A DNA stretch of 7,163 bases from Desulfoplanes sp. (GTDB taxonomy: Bacteria > Desulfobacterota > Desulfovibrionia > Desulfovibrionales > Desulfomicrobiaceae), in the NCBI GenBank assembly GCA_028708105.1, contig JAQVZR010000087.1, positions 1 to 7,163 on the forward strand, written 5' to 3'. Shown here one piece after another: positions 1 through 5,434 of this stretch. Within the stretch, counting starts at the first letter, position 1, and each line of letters begins with the position of its first letter. The notes under the pieces are model-generated. The model was given only the letters and a program-made list of their open reading frames with translations. It had not been told where the DNA came from and searched no databases. The translations under genes and the position numbers were made by a program.

Positions 1-65
1 CCCTTTTGGTCATTAACGATGCCTTTGGTGGTGAACTCTACGCTCAACCCGCTATTGATCTATAG
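1..65 (+). CDS. C-terminal tail of an unidentified protein (partial)
   Basis: Reading from base 3, the sequence is open and ends at TAG 63-65, giving a tail that finishes ...NDAFGGELYAQPAIDL. The gene begins outside the window and too little remains to assign a family. The main support for a real + strand gene end is the strong intrinsic terminator about 30 nt downstream (95-137). The frame starting at base 1 is also open, to about position 108, and would run into the terminator stem, so the frame choice is only moderately secure. Confidence 0.4.
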   Translation, partial: LLVINDAFGGELYAQPAIDL

Positions 66-94
66 ATGTACCCCCTTGTACAGGAACACATCGT

Positions 95-137
95 ATCCCC
101 AGACATCATAACGTAATCGGTGTCTGGGGATTTTTTA
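95..137 (+). terminator. Rho-independent terminator of the upstream gene
   Basis: A perfect 10-bp stem TCCCCAGACA (96-105) / TGTCTGGGGA (121-130) has a 15-nt loop and is followed directly by six T (131-136). Stem and U-tract form a textbook intrinsic terminator on the + strand. It separates the leftmost gene from the DUF559 unit. Confidence 0.88.
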
Positions 138-153
138 TATCATATTGAAATTG

Positions 154-252
154 TTATTTATTAAGTGATGTTACGCACGCCTTTCGAGAGCCTTGAGCTG
201 AGTCCGATATCGCTTGCAAGAAGGTCCCCCCTTGAGGGGGGTAGGGGGGTGT
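154..252 (+). repeat. Left inverted repeat of the DUF559 unit
   Basis: This repeat matches the reverse complement of 846-945 along its full length with scattered substitutions and small indels; I judge about three quarters of positions identical by eye. The outer part is AT-rich (154-164), followed by GTTACGCACGCC (170-181). The inner part holds six C (226-231), TTGA, six G (236-241), TA and six more G (244-249). The C6/G6 pair can fold into a tight hairpin with a TTGA loop, and the second G6 can compete for the same C tract. Spurious ORFs crossing such tracts encode Pro-Pro/Gly-Gly peptides and should not be called as genes. Confidence 0.75.
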
Positions 253-349
253 CTGGCTGGAGCTTGGGTGTGGACGTGGACGATGGTTGTCGGGCGGGGT
301 GTGGGTATCGTATTTCTGTCCGTACATGTGAACCTCTACTCTCATAACC

Positions 350-727
350 ATGCCATACTCGCCGAAATTTTATTACAATTCCACGTTAAGGGACCGATCA
401 AGAGAACTTCGACAAAAGAGGACTCTTGGCGAAGTTCTTCTTTGGAAAGCCTTGCAGAAAAAGCAGCTGCTCGGGCTTCGCTTTGTACGTCAACGTCCAA
501 TTGGACCATGTATCGTAGATTTCTTTTGCCCAACACTGAGCTTGATCGTTGAAATTGACGGCGTGAGCCATGTTTACAAAGAAAACTATGACCAAAGGCG
601 GCAGCTGTTTCTTGAATCTCGAGGACTGACAGTGGTCAGGGTACAGGAGTTGGATGTTCGGAAGAATATTGAGGGAGTTCTGGAGTTGAGTAAAGGCACA
701 GCCCGACAGTTAGAGGAGCAAGGTTGA
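350..727 (+). CDS. DUF559 / Vsr-like endonuclease-domain protein
   Basis: This 125-residue protein has the usual length and pattern of the DUF559 family, which is related in fold to the Vsr very-short-patch-repair endonucleases (PD-(D/E)XK-like). The family start pattern 'MPY.PK' followed by a basic helix and 'TLGEVLLWKAL' (about 25-35) is present, which supports ATG 350. Then come 'FVRQRPIGPCIVDFFCP' (45-61) and 'LIVEIDGVSH' (65-74). The likely catalytic acids are D57, E68 and D70, with H74 and a downstream D81/R84 helix also conserved; none of the core residues is missing. No good Shine-Dalgarno precedes the start, so translation may be weak. The gene sits alone between inverted repeats and ends 118 nt before the right one. 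DNA cleavage or nicking is expected from the family; the target is unknown and a direct role in moving the flanking repeats is speculation. Confidence 0.88.
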   Translation: MPYSPKFYYNSTLRDRSRELRQKRTLGEVLLWKALQKKQLLGLRFVRQRPIGPCIVDFFCPTLSLIVEIDGVSHVYKENYDQRRQLFLESRGLTVVRVQELDVRKNIEGVLELSKGTARQLEEQG

Positions 728-845
728 CCGGCTGATCGTGCTTCGAAGGGAGTTTTCGGGTTCGAGTCATTCATTGCCTGAAAAGTCCGTGCACTCAATG
801 GTTCAGCAACAATGTTACTCTATCATGGCCGCACAGTCTGAGAAC

Positions 846-945
846 ACACCCCCCCTCCCCCCTCTCAAGGGGGGACCTTCTTGCCGGCAATGCCGGGCTC
901 AGCAGAAAGATCTCGGTGGCGTGCGTAACTTCAGTTATTAAATAA
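846..945 (-). repeat. Right inverted repeat of the DUF559 unit
   Basis: This is the counterpart of 154-252 in opposite orientation. It contains seven C (849-855), T, six C (857-862), TCTCAA and six G (869-874), then the reverse complement of GCAAGAAGGT, GGCGTGCGTAAC (918-929) and an AT-rich outer end (935-945). An internal near-palindrome GCCGGCAATGCCGGG (883-897) adds hairpin potential that the left copy has largely lost. Confidence 0.75.
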
Positions 946-956
946 AATATCTACAA

Positions 957-997
957 TTTCCCGCCCAGGGGCTTGCGGGGAAAGAGATCTTTTTTTT
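957..997 (+). terminator. Possible intrinsic terminator right of the DUF559 unit
   Basis: TTTCCCGC (957-964) can pair with GCGGGGAAA (975-983) with one bulged G and a 10-nt loop. A run of eight T (990-997) starts 6 nt after the stem. That gap is longer than usual, so termination may be inefficient. Confidence 0.4.
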
Positions 998-1018
998 GCG
1001 AACATTTGAACAACCCTC

Positions 1019-1048
1019 TTGTCATGTCTGAAGATCGTATGCTACCAT
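1019..1048 (+). promoter_or_regulatory. Candidate sigma-70 promoter for the 1115-1357 gene
   Basis: The -35 is TTGTCA (1019-1024; 5 of 6 to consensus). After an 18-nt spacer comes TACCAT (1043-1048), preceded by TGC as an extended -10. It would give a leader of about 60 nt before the strong ribosome binding site. Prediction by eye only. Confidence 0.42.
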
Positions 1049-1114
1049 CATTTGAAAATATTTAAACGGGTTGTGTTCTGTGTTCCTCAAACTCACTACT
1101 TCCAGGAGGTCGAT

Positions 1115-1357
1115 ATGGGTCAGGTGCGGGTAAATGTCGCGGAGAAGTGTTTGGCTATCCCACAGTGGTTCTTTTTTACCAAAAAAATTCCGGTCAATGC
1201 TATCCATAAGGAGCTTAAAATTAATTCTGCAAACGGAAAACATACCTATACTCTGATGCTCACCGGAAATTTTGGAGAAGAAGTCGTTACATTTAATGAT
1301 TATGAGGGGTACGCAAATTTCGTTTATTCTTTTGAGAAGGCCTTGATGGCATCATAA
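1115..1357 (+). CDS. Small conserved-looking hypothetical protein, 80 residues
   Basis: I do not recognise this family. ATG 1115 is chosen over the in-frame upstream ATG at 1022 and the longer frame from 1019 because a near-perfect Shine-Dalgarno AGGAGGT (1104-1110) lies 4 nt before it. The 80-residue product looks like a folded cytosolic domain: alternating hydrophobic and polar segments suggest several beta strands (about 23-63: 'IPVNAIHKELKIN', 'TYTLMLTGNF', 'EEVVTFNDY'), followed by an amphipathic C-terminal helix ('YANFVYSFEKALMA'). It has no signal peptide, membrane segment, metal-binding cysteines or HTH. It is a single-gene unit, with a plausible promoter upstream and a strong terminator 26 nt downstream, which argues for regulated, perhaps high, expression. 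Its function is unknown. Confidence 0.8.
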   Translation: MGQVRVNVAEKCLAIPQWFFFTKKIPVNAIHKELKINSANGKHTYTLMLTGNFGEEVVTFNDYEGYANFVYSFEKALMAS

Positions 1358-1383
1358 TTTTTTTGTTCTTTTATCAGTTTTTA

Positions 1384-1427
1384 CCAAAAAACCTCTTAAT
1401 CTGAAACGATTGAGAGGTTTTTTTTGG
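1384..1427 (+). terminator. Strong intrinsic terminator, possibly bidirectional
   Basis: AAAAAACCTCTTAATC (1386-1401) pairs with GATTGAGAGGTTTTTT (1408-1423) as a 16-bp stem with one G.U pair and a 6-nt loop TGAAAC, and a T-run continues to 1425. The A-run on the 5' side would provide a U-tract on the opposite strand, although no - strand gene is seen nearby. Confidence 0.88.
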
Positions 1428-1574
1428 GTAATGAAAAGATATCCTGTCATACGATATTTTGATCCTTGCATCCGGTTTGCGGGGCTGCATCGGCATATGC
1501 CCGTCTGGAGGCAGAATTTTTGAAGCCGCTCCGCTAGACGTGGTTTTGTCTAACGCAGTGTAATGCCGCATCCT

Positions 1575-1604
1575 TTGGTTAAAAAGTAAATAAGATGCTA
1601 ATAT
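1575..1604 (+). promoter_or_regulatory. Candidate promoter for the enhancer-binding protein gene
   Basis: TTGGTT (1575-1580), an 18-nt spacer and TAATAT (1599-1604) preceded by TGC (extended -10). The same geometry and the same ATGCTA context occur in the candidate promoter at 1019-1048. It implies a leader of about 120 nt. Weak evidence in an AT-rich region. Confidence 0.35.
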
Positions 1605-1732
1605 ATTGAAAAATGTCTGCCAAATGTAAAAAAACTATGCTCAAAATCCAGATATGGTGGACAGAAAAATAAAACTCAGTTAATGAAAGTACCAGTCAAT
1701 AATTATTTATTTTTGCATAACGGGGTCTGTGC

Positions 1733-3193
1733 ATGGGAAAAATATTGGTCATCGGAAAGCAATGCGAATTTTGTGAATCCATATTGTCTCTTTCGCAACG
1801 CATGGGGCACGAAGCCGTTTTTGCCCAAGGTGGTCGGGAAGGGTATGCAGTGGCCTCCTCAGATGCGAGCTATGAAGTTGTTTTCCTGGATATTATGCTG
1901 GATAGTGGACAGGGATTGGAATGGATTGTTAAATTGCAAGAGCTGTCTTCCATGCCGGATATTATTGCCATGGCGGAGAATGGGGACCCGGAAACAGCTG
2001 CGTCGGCGATCAGTCAGGGAGCCTGGGATTATTTGGGCACGCCGGTTTCCATAGGGGCTGTCCAGTGTATGATTTCTCGGGTGCTGCAAAGCAGGCAGAA
2101 ACGCAAAGAATTTTCTGCGCAGAAGATCCTCAAACGGGATAAAATTTTAGGTCGCAGCGTCAAACTCAGAAGATGTCTCGATGCCCTTGCTCGTGCCTCC
2201 GAATCCATGTGCAGTATCTTGTTCGTGGGAGAAACAGGGACTGGGAAAGAGCTTTTTGCCAGTGCTCTTCATGATAACAGCCTGCGTGCGGATAAACGGC
2301 TGGTGGTAGTTGATTGCACCAATTTGACGCGTACTCTAGCAGAGAGTCTTCTTTTCGGCCATGACAAAGGGGCTTTTACCGGTGCCGTGGCCAAGAAGCA
2401 GGGGCTGATTGCCCAAGCGGATACAAGCAGTCTGTTCCTGGATGAAATTGGTGAGTTGCCCGTTACCGTCCAGAAATCATTTTTACGAGTGCTGCAAGAA
2501 AAGCGGTACCGTCCGTTGGGTTCGAAATATGAAGAACAGAGTGATTTCAGACTGATTTCTGCGACCAATAGATCACTCCTGAGCATGGTTGAAAAAGAAG
2601 AGTTCAGAAAAGATCTTTATTTCCGTATCAGCGGCATGGTTATAGACTTACCTTCGTTACGGGAGCGTAAAGAAGATATCCAGGATTTTGTGGACCACTA
2701 TGTCCCGCAGATCTGTGAAGAATACCAGGTCATGGATAAATCTCCCTCGGAAGATTTTATGCAAGCCCTACATTGTTATGATTGGCCCGGCAATGTCCGG
2801 GAACTTATTAATACTCTGTATATCGCCGTGAATAATGCTATGGATGAGGCTCATCTCTACCCTCACCATCTCCCCGTTGATGTTCGGGTCAAAATTATTC
2901 AGTCTAATTTTTACGACCATGCTAAACCAGAAATCCATCCCCTGGTGCAGTCGCGGCCTCCGAAGATTCCGGTGGCGACCATTGATCCCCGCACATTCCC
3001 AACGTATAAGGAAAAACGTGAGGAGGCCGTATCCAATATGGAGGAAGTCTATCTCAGTGATTTGGAGCTTATTTCCCAGGGGGATATTATCGCGGCCTGT
3101 AAATTTTCGGGTTTGTCGCGGGCCAGATTGTATCAGCTTTTGAAAAAACAGGGGCTTTATTTTCGTAAACACGGAAAAAATAAGGCATCCTGA
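1733..3193 (+). CDS. Sigma-54-dependent (NtrC-family) transcriptional activator with degenerate receiver domain
   Basis: This 486-residue protein has the full NtrC-type architecture. Residues 1-120 are a receiver-like domain with D53 at the usual phosphorylation site ('VVFLDIML'). However, the N-terminal acidic pair is replaced by 'VIGKQ' (7-10 region), the Thr/Ser is Met80, and the Lys of 'DYLxKP' is Thr103 ('DYLGTP'). The AAA+ domain (about 138-375) is intact: Walker A GETGTGKE (166-173), sigma-54-contacting GAFTGA (213-218), Walker B 'LFLDEIG' (D237, E238), sensor I 'SATNR' (276-280), arginine-finger region 'FRKDLYFRIS' (291-300) and sensor II 'WPGNVREL' (351-358). A Fis-type HTH is at about 450-474. 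It should bind DNA enhancers and activate RNA polymerase-sigma-54 by ATP hydrolysis; control by phosphorylation is doubtful. No histidine kinase is adjacent and its targets are unknown. ATG 1733 has a weak upstream CGGGG (1721-1725). Confidence 0.92.
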   Translation: MGKILVIGKQCEFCESILSLSQRMGHEAVFAQGGREGYAVASSDASYEVVFLDIMLDSGQGLEWIVKLQELSSMPDIIAMAENGDPETAASAISQGAWDYLGTPVSIGAVQCMISRVLQSRQKRKEFSAQKILKRDKILGRSVKLRRCLDALARASESMCSILFVGETGTGKELFASALHDNSLRADKRLVVVDCTNLTRTLAESLLFGHDKGAFTGAVAKKQGLIAQADTSSLFLDEIGELPVTVQKSFLRVLQEKRYRPLGSKYEEQSDFRLISATNRSLLSMVEKEEFRKDLYFRISGMVIDLPSLRERKEDIQDFVDHYVPQICEEYQVMDKSPSEDFMQALHCYDWPGNVRELINTLYIAVNNAMDEAHLYPHHLPVDVRVKIIQSNFYDHAKPEIHPLVQSRPPKIPVATIDPRTFPTYKEKREEAVSNMEEVYLSDLELISQGDIIAACKFSGLSRARLYQLLKKQGLYFRKHGKNKAS

Positions 3194-3620
3194 TCTGTCC
3201 AGAAAGTCAGACCACAAAACGCCCTTTTCAAAATAGTTGGAAAGGGCGTTTTGTGGTCTGCGAGCGGTGATCGTTTCCGGTGTACCTGGCCTTTGTTCCT
3301 GAAAATATGGATTTACTGCTTTTTTTCTTGTAAGAATATGAGACTTCCCGTGATGCGTTAACGGCTTTTCCCCGGATGGGTATCCTGCAAAAAGACATAA
3401 CGGCGTTTGGTGTATATACAGAAAGAATCTTTTTTTCAGGTGATTGGAAGATAAAAAACAATTCCTGTGCGAATGTTGCGGTTTTTCGACTACCGGTATG
3501 TTGGATGGCATATAAACTGTATGGAAAGGGTATCCGGCAGGGATATACCGACTGTCGGAAGTAAAGAGGCTGCGCGTTTTTTAACGAAGGATCGTTGACC
3601 CATGCACAGGTGGTTTGGTC
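3194..3620 (+). other. Intergenic stretch between regulator and PAS/EAL gene
   Basis: It begins with a 24-bp hairpin (3208-3260). The rest contains only small palindromes, such as CGTTAACG (3356-3363), TGTATATACA (3411-3420) and CCGAC-T-GTCGG (3549-3559), and ends with the ribosome binding site of the next gene. A 62-codon open frame at 3376-3564 lacks a Shine-Dalgarno and has no recognisable product. I see no clear sigma-54 (GG-N10-GC) promoter. Confidence 0.55.
3208..3260 (+). terminator. Long hairpin after the regulator gene, probable transcript end
   Basis: A perfect 20-bp inverted repeat (3208-3227 / 3241-3260, core ACCACAAAACGCCC) extends inward to 24 bp (3208-3231 / 3237-3260, one G.U) with a 5-nt loop. 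It starts 15 nt after the regulator stop. No T-run follows the stem (next bases CGAGCGG); the only T-rich segment, GTTTTG, lies inside the 3' arm. It may stop transcription, or serve instead as an RNA-stabilising or processing structure. Confidence 0.55.
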
Positions 3621-4838
3621 ATGCATAAGGTAGTATGTTTTTCTGAAATTTCTTTTCCGGTCAGGACGCATAAGCTTGACGGGGATACTCTTTTGCGACG
3701 GATGGGTATTGGGTTCTGCATGGGGGATTGCAACGGTCGGATCCATGCTTCCAACCGACAATTTCATACTTTTTTTGGCTATGACAATGCATTTTTTTTA
3801 ACTTGGTGGAAAAAGACGGCCAGCAATATCCAGACCCGCAAGGGATATGTTTCTTCAGAGGTGGTGCTGGTGGAAGAAGAATTCACCTTGCCCGGAAACA
3901 GAGAACATACGTTCAAAGCATGGATCTTTTTTCTGGGAACGGTCAGCCGTACAGCCTGTCTTTTTTTTAAAGATATGGGCACCGGAATGTCGGGTAGACA
4001 TGACGGAGTATCCGATTTCGGGCGGACATCCCAGGAGAGGGAAATCCGAAAATTTAACGATTCCATTTTTCGCGCCTTACAGAATAATGAGTTTTCCATT
4101 TTGTACCAACCGATCCTGGATATCCGGTCCGGGCGGATTGCAGGTTTTGATGCCCAACTTCGCGGGAGTCATCTTGCCCATGAAGAGATCGCCTCTTCTC
4201 ATTTTATGGACCTGTTAGAAACCACTGGGGCCTCCCTGCCTCTGGGAATTTGGTTTATGGGGAATATTTGTCAGCAGGTACAGCGCTGGAATCAAGAGAG
4301 GAACAGCCCGGGGCACTATTGTGTGCATCTGAATATGTCTTTGAATCAGCTTGGCTCTGCAAGTATGCTCGGGGCGCTGCAGGCTATGTTGGATGCATAT
4401 GCTATCGATCCTTCCTGGTTATGGATCGAAAATTCAAAGGCAACTTTTGATTGTCAGGTGTGCCGCAAAAGCCTGCTGTTCCATCGTTACCATGCGATGG
4501 GAGTGAATTTTGTGGTTGATGATTTGAGGATAAGTCTTGCCGACTTGAGCTATTTTTTCCGGTTTTCCGTCATTCCCTTCAAGGCGGTGAAAATTGTCGA
4601 AAGTCTGCACGTTGGAGAGGATAAAAAAGCAGCATTCGAGTCATTTACAACATTTGTAAAAATTTTTTCTTCTCTTGGAATCCTGGTGGTGGCCAAAGGA
4701 CTTGGAAATACAGCCGGCCTCTCAGCTTTGCGACAAACCTGCTGCCGTTATGCACAGGGAAATGATGCTTCCAGTTTTCTACGTGCTGATGAAGCCATCG
4801 ACGTACTATCGCAGCAGGATGAAATTTTTTTTTCATGA
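3621..4838 (+). CDS. PAS-like/EAL-domain protein with degenerate, probably inactive EAL
   Basis: This is a 405-residue cytosolic protein with no membrane segment. Residues about 22-118 look like a PAS sensor ('GIGFCMGDCNGRIHASN', 'FFGYD'). Residues about 145-400 follow the EAL cyclic-di-GMP phosphodiesterase fold: 'FSILYQPILDIRSGRIAGF' (158-176), 'HLNMS' (236-240), 'WIENS' (268-272), 'VVDD' (298-301), 'VVAKG' (356-360) and 'YAQG' (377-380). Catalytic positions are altered: the EAL signature reads D177-A-Q, the second Glu of the 'EITE' motif is Lys273, 'DDFGTGYSSL' is 'DDLRISLADL', and the Glu of 'AEG' is Lys359. Loss of these metal and general-base residues makes cyclic-di-GMP hydrolysis unlikely; a ligand-binding or protein-binding role, as in YdiV-type EAL proteins, is more likely. 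ATG 3621 is preferred over TTG 3615 because AGGTGG (3608-3613) lies 7 nt upstream. No GGDEF domain is present. Confidence 0.88.
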   Translation: MHKVVCFSEISFPVRTHKLDGDTLLRRMGIGFCMGDCNGRIHASNRQFHTFFGYDNAFFLTWWKKTASNIQTRKGYVSSEVVLVEEEFTLPGNREHTFKAWIFFLGTVSRTACLFFKDMGTGMSGRHDGVSDFGRTSQEREIRKFNDSIFRALQNNEFSILYQPILDIRSGRIAGFDAQLRGSHLAHEEIASSHFMDLLETTGASLPLGIWFMGNICQQVQRWNQERNSPGHYCVHLNMSLNQLGSASMLGALQAMLDAYAIDPSWLWIENSKATFDCQVCRKSLLFHRYHAMGVNFVVDDLRISLADLSYFFRFSVIPFKAVKIVESLHVGEDKKAAFESFTTFVKIFSSLGILVVAKGLGNTAGLSALRQTCCRYAQGNDASSFLRADEAIDVLSQQDEIFFS

Positions 4839-4889
4839 ACCGCTCTGGTTGCTACGGGGCATTAAACGTCAGTGCTCGTCGGAATATAA

Positions 4890-4917
4890 GCAATTATATG
4901 AAATTGCATGATTTTTT
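4890..4917 (+). terminator. Weak possible terminator after the PAS/EAL gene
   Basis: GCAATT (4890-4895) pairs with AATTGC (4902-4907) around a 6-nt loop, and six T follow at 4912-4917. The stem is short and AT-rich, so it would be weak. It is the only terminator-like structure between the two genes on the + strand. Confidence 0.25.
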
Positions 4918-4962
4918 ACGAATCATATCAGCATGCTGATGCCAGAATAGGGAGGGGTGCCA

Positions 4963-5064
4963 TTGCTTGGACTGTTCATCGTTTTTTACGCATGGGTAAA
5001 AAGTGATCCGCAGTGGTGCATACATGGTGTAACGGGGGGATTGACAATGAAGCTGGTAACGTAG
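4963..5064 (+). CDS. Candidate small ORF, 33 residues, hydrophobic N terminus
   Basis: TTG 4963 is preceded by a strong purine tract AGGGAGGGG (4949-4957) 5 nt upstream, and the frame runs to TAG 5062. The N-terminal stretch 'LLGLFIVFYAWV' is hydrophobic enough for a short membrane segment, followed by 'KSDPQW' and a glycine-rich tail. The TTG start and short length keep confidence low; a chance purine tract is a fair alternative. Confidence 0.22.
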   Translation: MLGLFIVFYAWVKSDPQWCIHGVTGGLTMKLVT

Positions 5065-5393
5065 TTGGTTTCATGGGGGATTATTCAAAGCCGCTTTGAA
5101 GGACACCCGTTGTTTTTCTGGAATTTGAAAAAAGTGGAAGCGTCATGGTTTACGGTTTTGGTTTTGGCGTGATGTTGACGTTGGCTGATGATTTTTTTAG
5201 GGTCCCCCCCTGTGCGTGATGGTCTGATGCAGAACGATGAATGCGGATGACGCAACCTTCTTTTGCTCTTGGACTTTATGATCCGCACGTACGTGGAAGT
5301 ATACCGAGGGGTGTTGTTTGATATTTTTTTCACCCCAGAAATTCATTATTTATCCTGGAAAGATACGGATTGATGTCCGCCGATTGCAACACG

Positions 5394-5422
5394 TTGTGCT
5401 CATTGTGGTACGCGTACATAAT
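5394..5422 (+). promoter_or_regulatory. Candidate degP promoter
   Basis: TTGTGC (5394-5399), a 17-nt spacer and CATAAT (5417-5422; 5 of 6 to TATAAT). The palindrome GTACGCGTAC (5408-5417) lies in the spacer and touches the -10, a position where a repressor could act. I found no clear sigma-32 or sigma-E heat or envelope-stress promoter. Confidence 0.32.
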
Positions 5423-5434
5423 TTTGGAATGAGG

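Larger units (their letters stand above)
154..945. mobile_element. Putative small mobile unit: DUF559 nuclease gene between long inverted repeats
   Basis: A unit of about 790 bp has a DUF559 gene near its centre and imperfect inverted repeats at both ends (154-252 and 846-945). The best-conserved blocks, in the same order from outside to inside on both sides, are TTATTTA(T/A)TAA, GTTACGCACGCC, CTGAG, GCAAGAAGGT, CCCCCCTTGAG and G-runs ending in TGT. No transposase, integrase or tRNA-type attachment site is present. A 7-bp direct repeat TTATTAA (158-164, 935-941) could be a target duplication, but it overlaps the repeat ends and is AT-rich. The arrangement (terminator, unit, second terminator-like hairpin, next gene) fits insertion into an intergenic spacer. 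The nuclease may help mobilise the unit, or the ends may be recognised by a transposase encoded elsewhere. Mobility is inferred; the repeats are directly visible. Confidence 0.6.
728..1114 (+). other. Non-coding spacer: inner DUF559 flank, right repeat, terminator-like hairpin and promoter
   Basis: This stretch holds 118 nt of unassigned sequence after the DUF559 stop, the right inverted repeat (846-945), a GC hairpin with a T-run (957-997) and a candidate promoter for the 1115 gene (1019-1048). I see no convincing gene in it. The short open frames crossing the C/G tracts are repeat artefacts. Confidence 0.6.
1358..1732 (+). other. Intergenic stretch with terminator, hairpin-rich segment and promoter-like sequence
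   Basis: The first part is the terminator at 1384-1427. The middle (about 1480-1570) is GC-richer than its surroundings and can form several hairpins, including the palindrome GGCATATGCC (1492-1501) and CGTCT..AGACG arms (1502-1506, 1536-1540). The remainder (about 1570-1732) is AT-rich, with a promoter-like pair of hexamers, and leads into the regulator gene. I see no convincing coding region here. Confidence 0.55.

Noticed and set aside
165..552. Open frames crossing the left repeat on both strands (165-347, 214-552 and the antisense 154-351)
   Set aside because: They run through G/C tracts of the inverted repeat, give low-complexity Pro/Gly-rich peptides, and the one reaching 552 overlaps the well-supported DUF559 gene in another frame.
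758..768. GGGTTCGAGTC, resembling a tRNA T-loop
   Set aside because: There is no complementary T-stem arm after it, and no acceptor or anticodon stem could be built around it.
738..941. 67-codon + frame through the right repeat
   Set aside because: It consists of unassigned sequence plus the C/G tract and has no ribosome binding site or recognisable product.
1481..1496. GG-N10-GC pattern that could be a sigma-54 promoter
   Set aside because: Only the four core bases fit; the TGGCAC and TTGCA contexts are absent, and such a pattern is expected by chance.
3376..3564. 62-codon + frame in the regulator-EAL spacer
   Set aside because: No Shine-Dalgarno, no recognisable family, unconvincing composition.
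3602..3628. Eight-codon upstream frame MHRWFGHA overlapping the EAL start
   Set aside because: It has a plausible purine tract but no attenuator-type structure or amino-acid bias; too short to support.
2768..3767. Long antisense frames across the 3' end of the regulator, the intergenic region and the start of the EAL gene
   Set aside because: They overlap strongly supported + strand genes, have no recognisable domain and no good initiation signals.
5145..5219. 24-codon frame starting MVYGFGFGV
   Set aside because: Only a weak GGAAG precedes it, and the hydrophobic composition alone is not enough to call a gene.
5085..5333. 82-codon antisense frame upstream of degP
   Set aside because: Basic, low-complexity product with no recognisable features; looks like a chance open frame.
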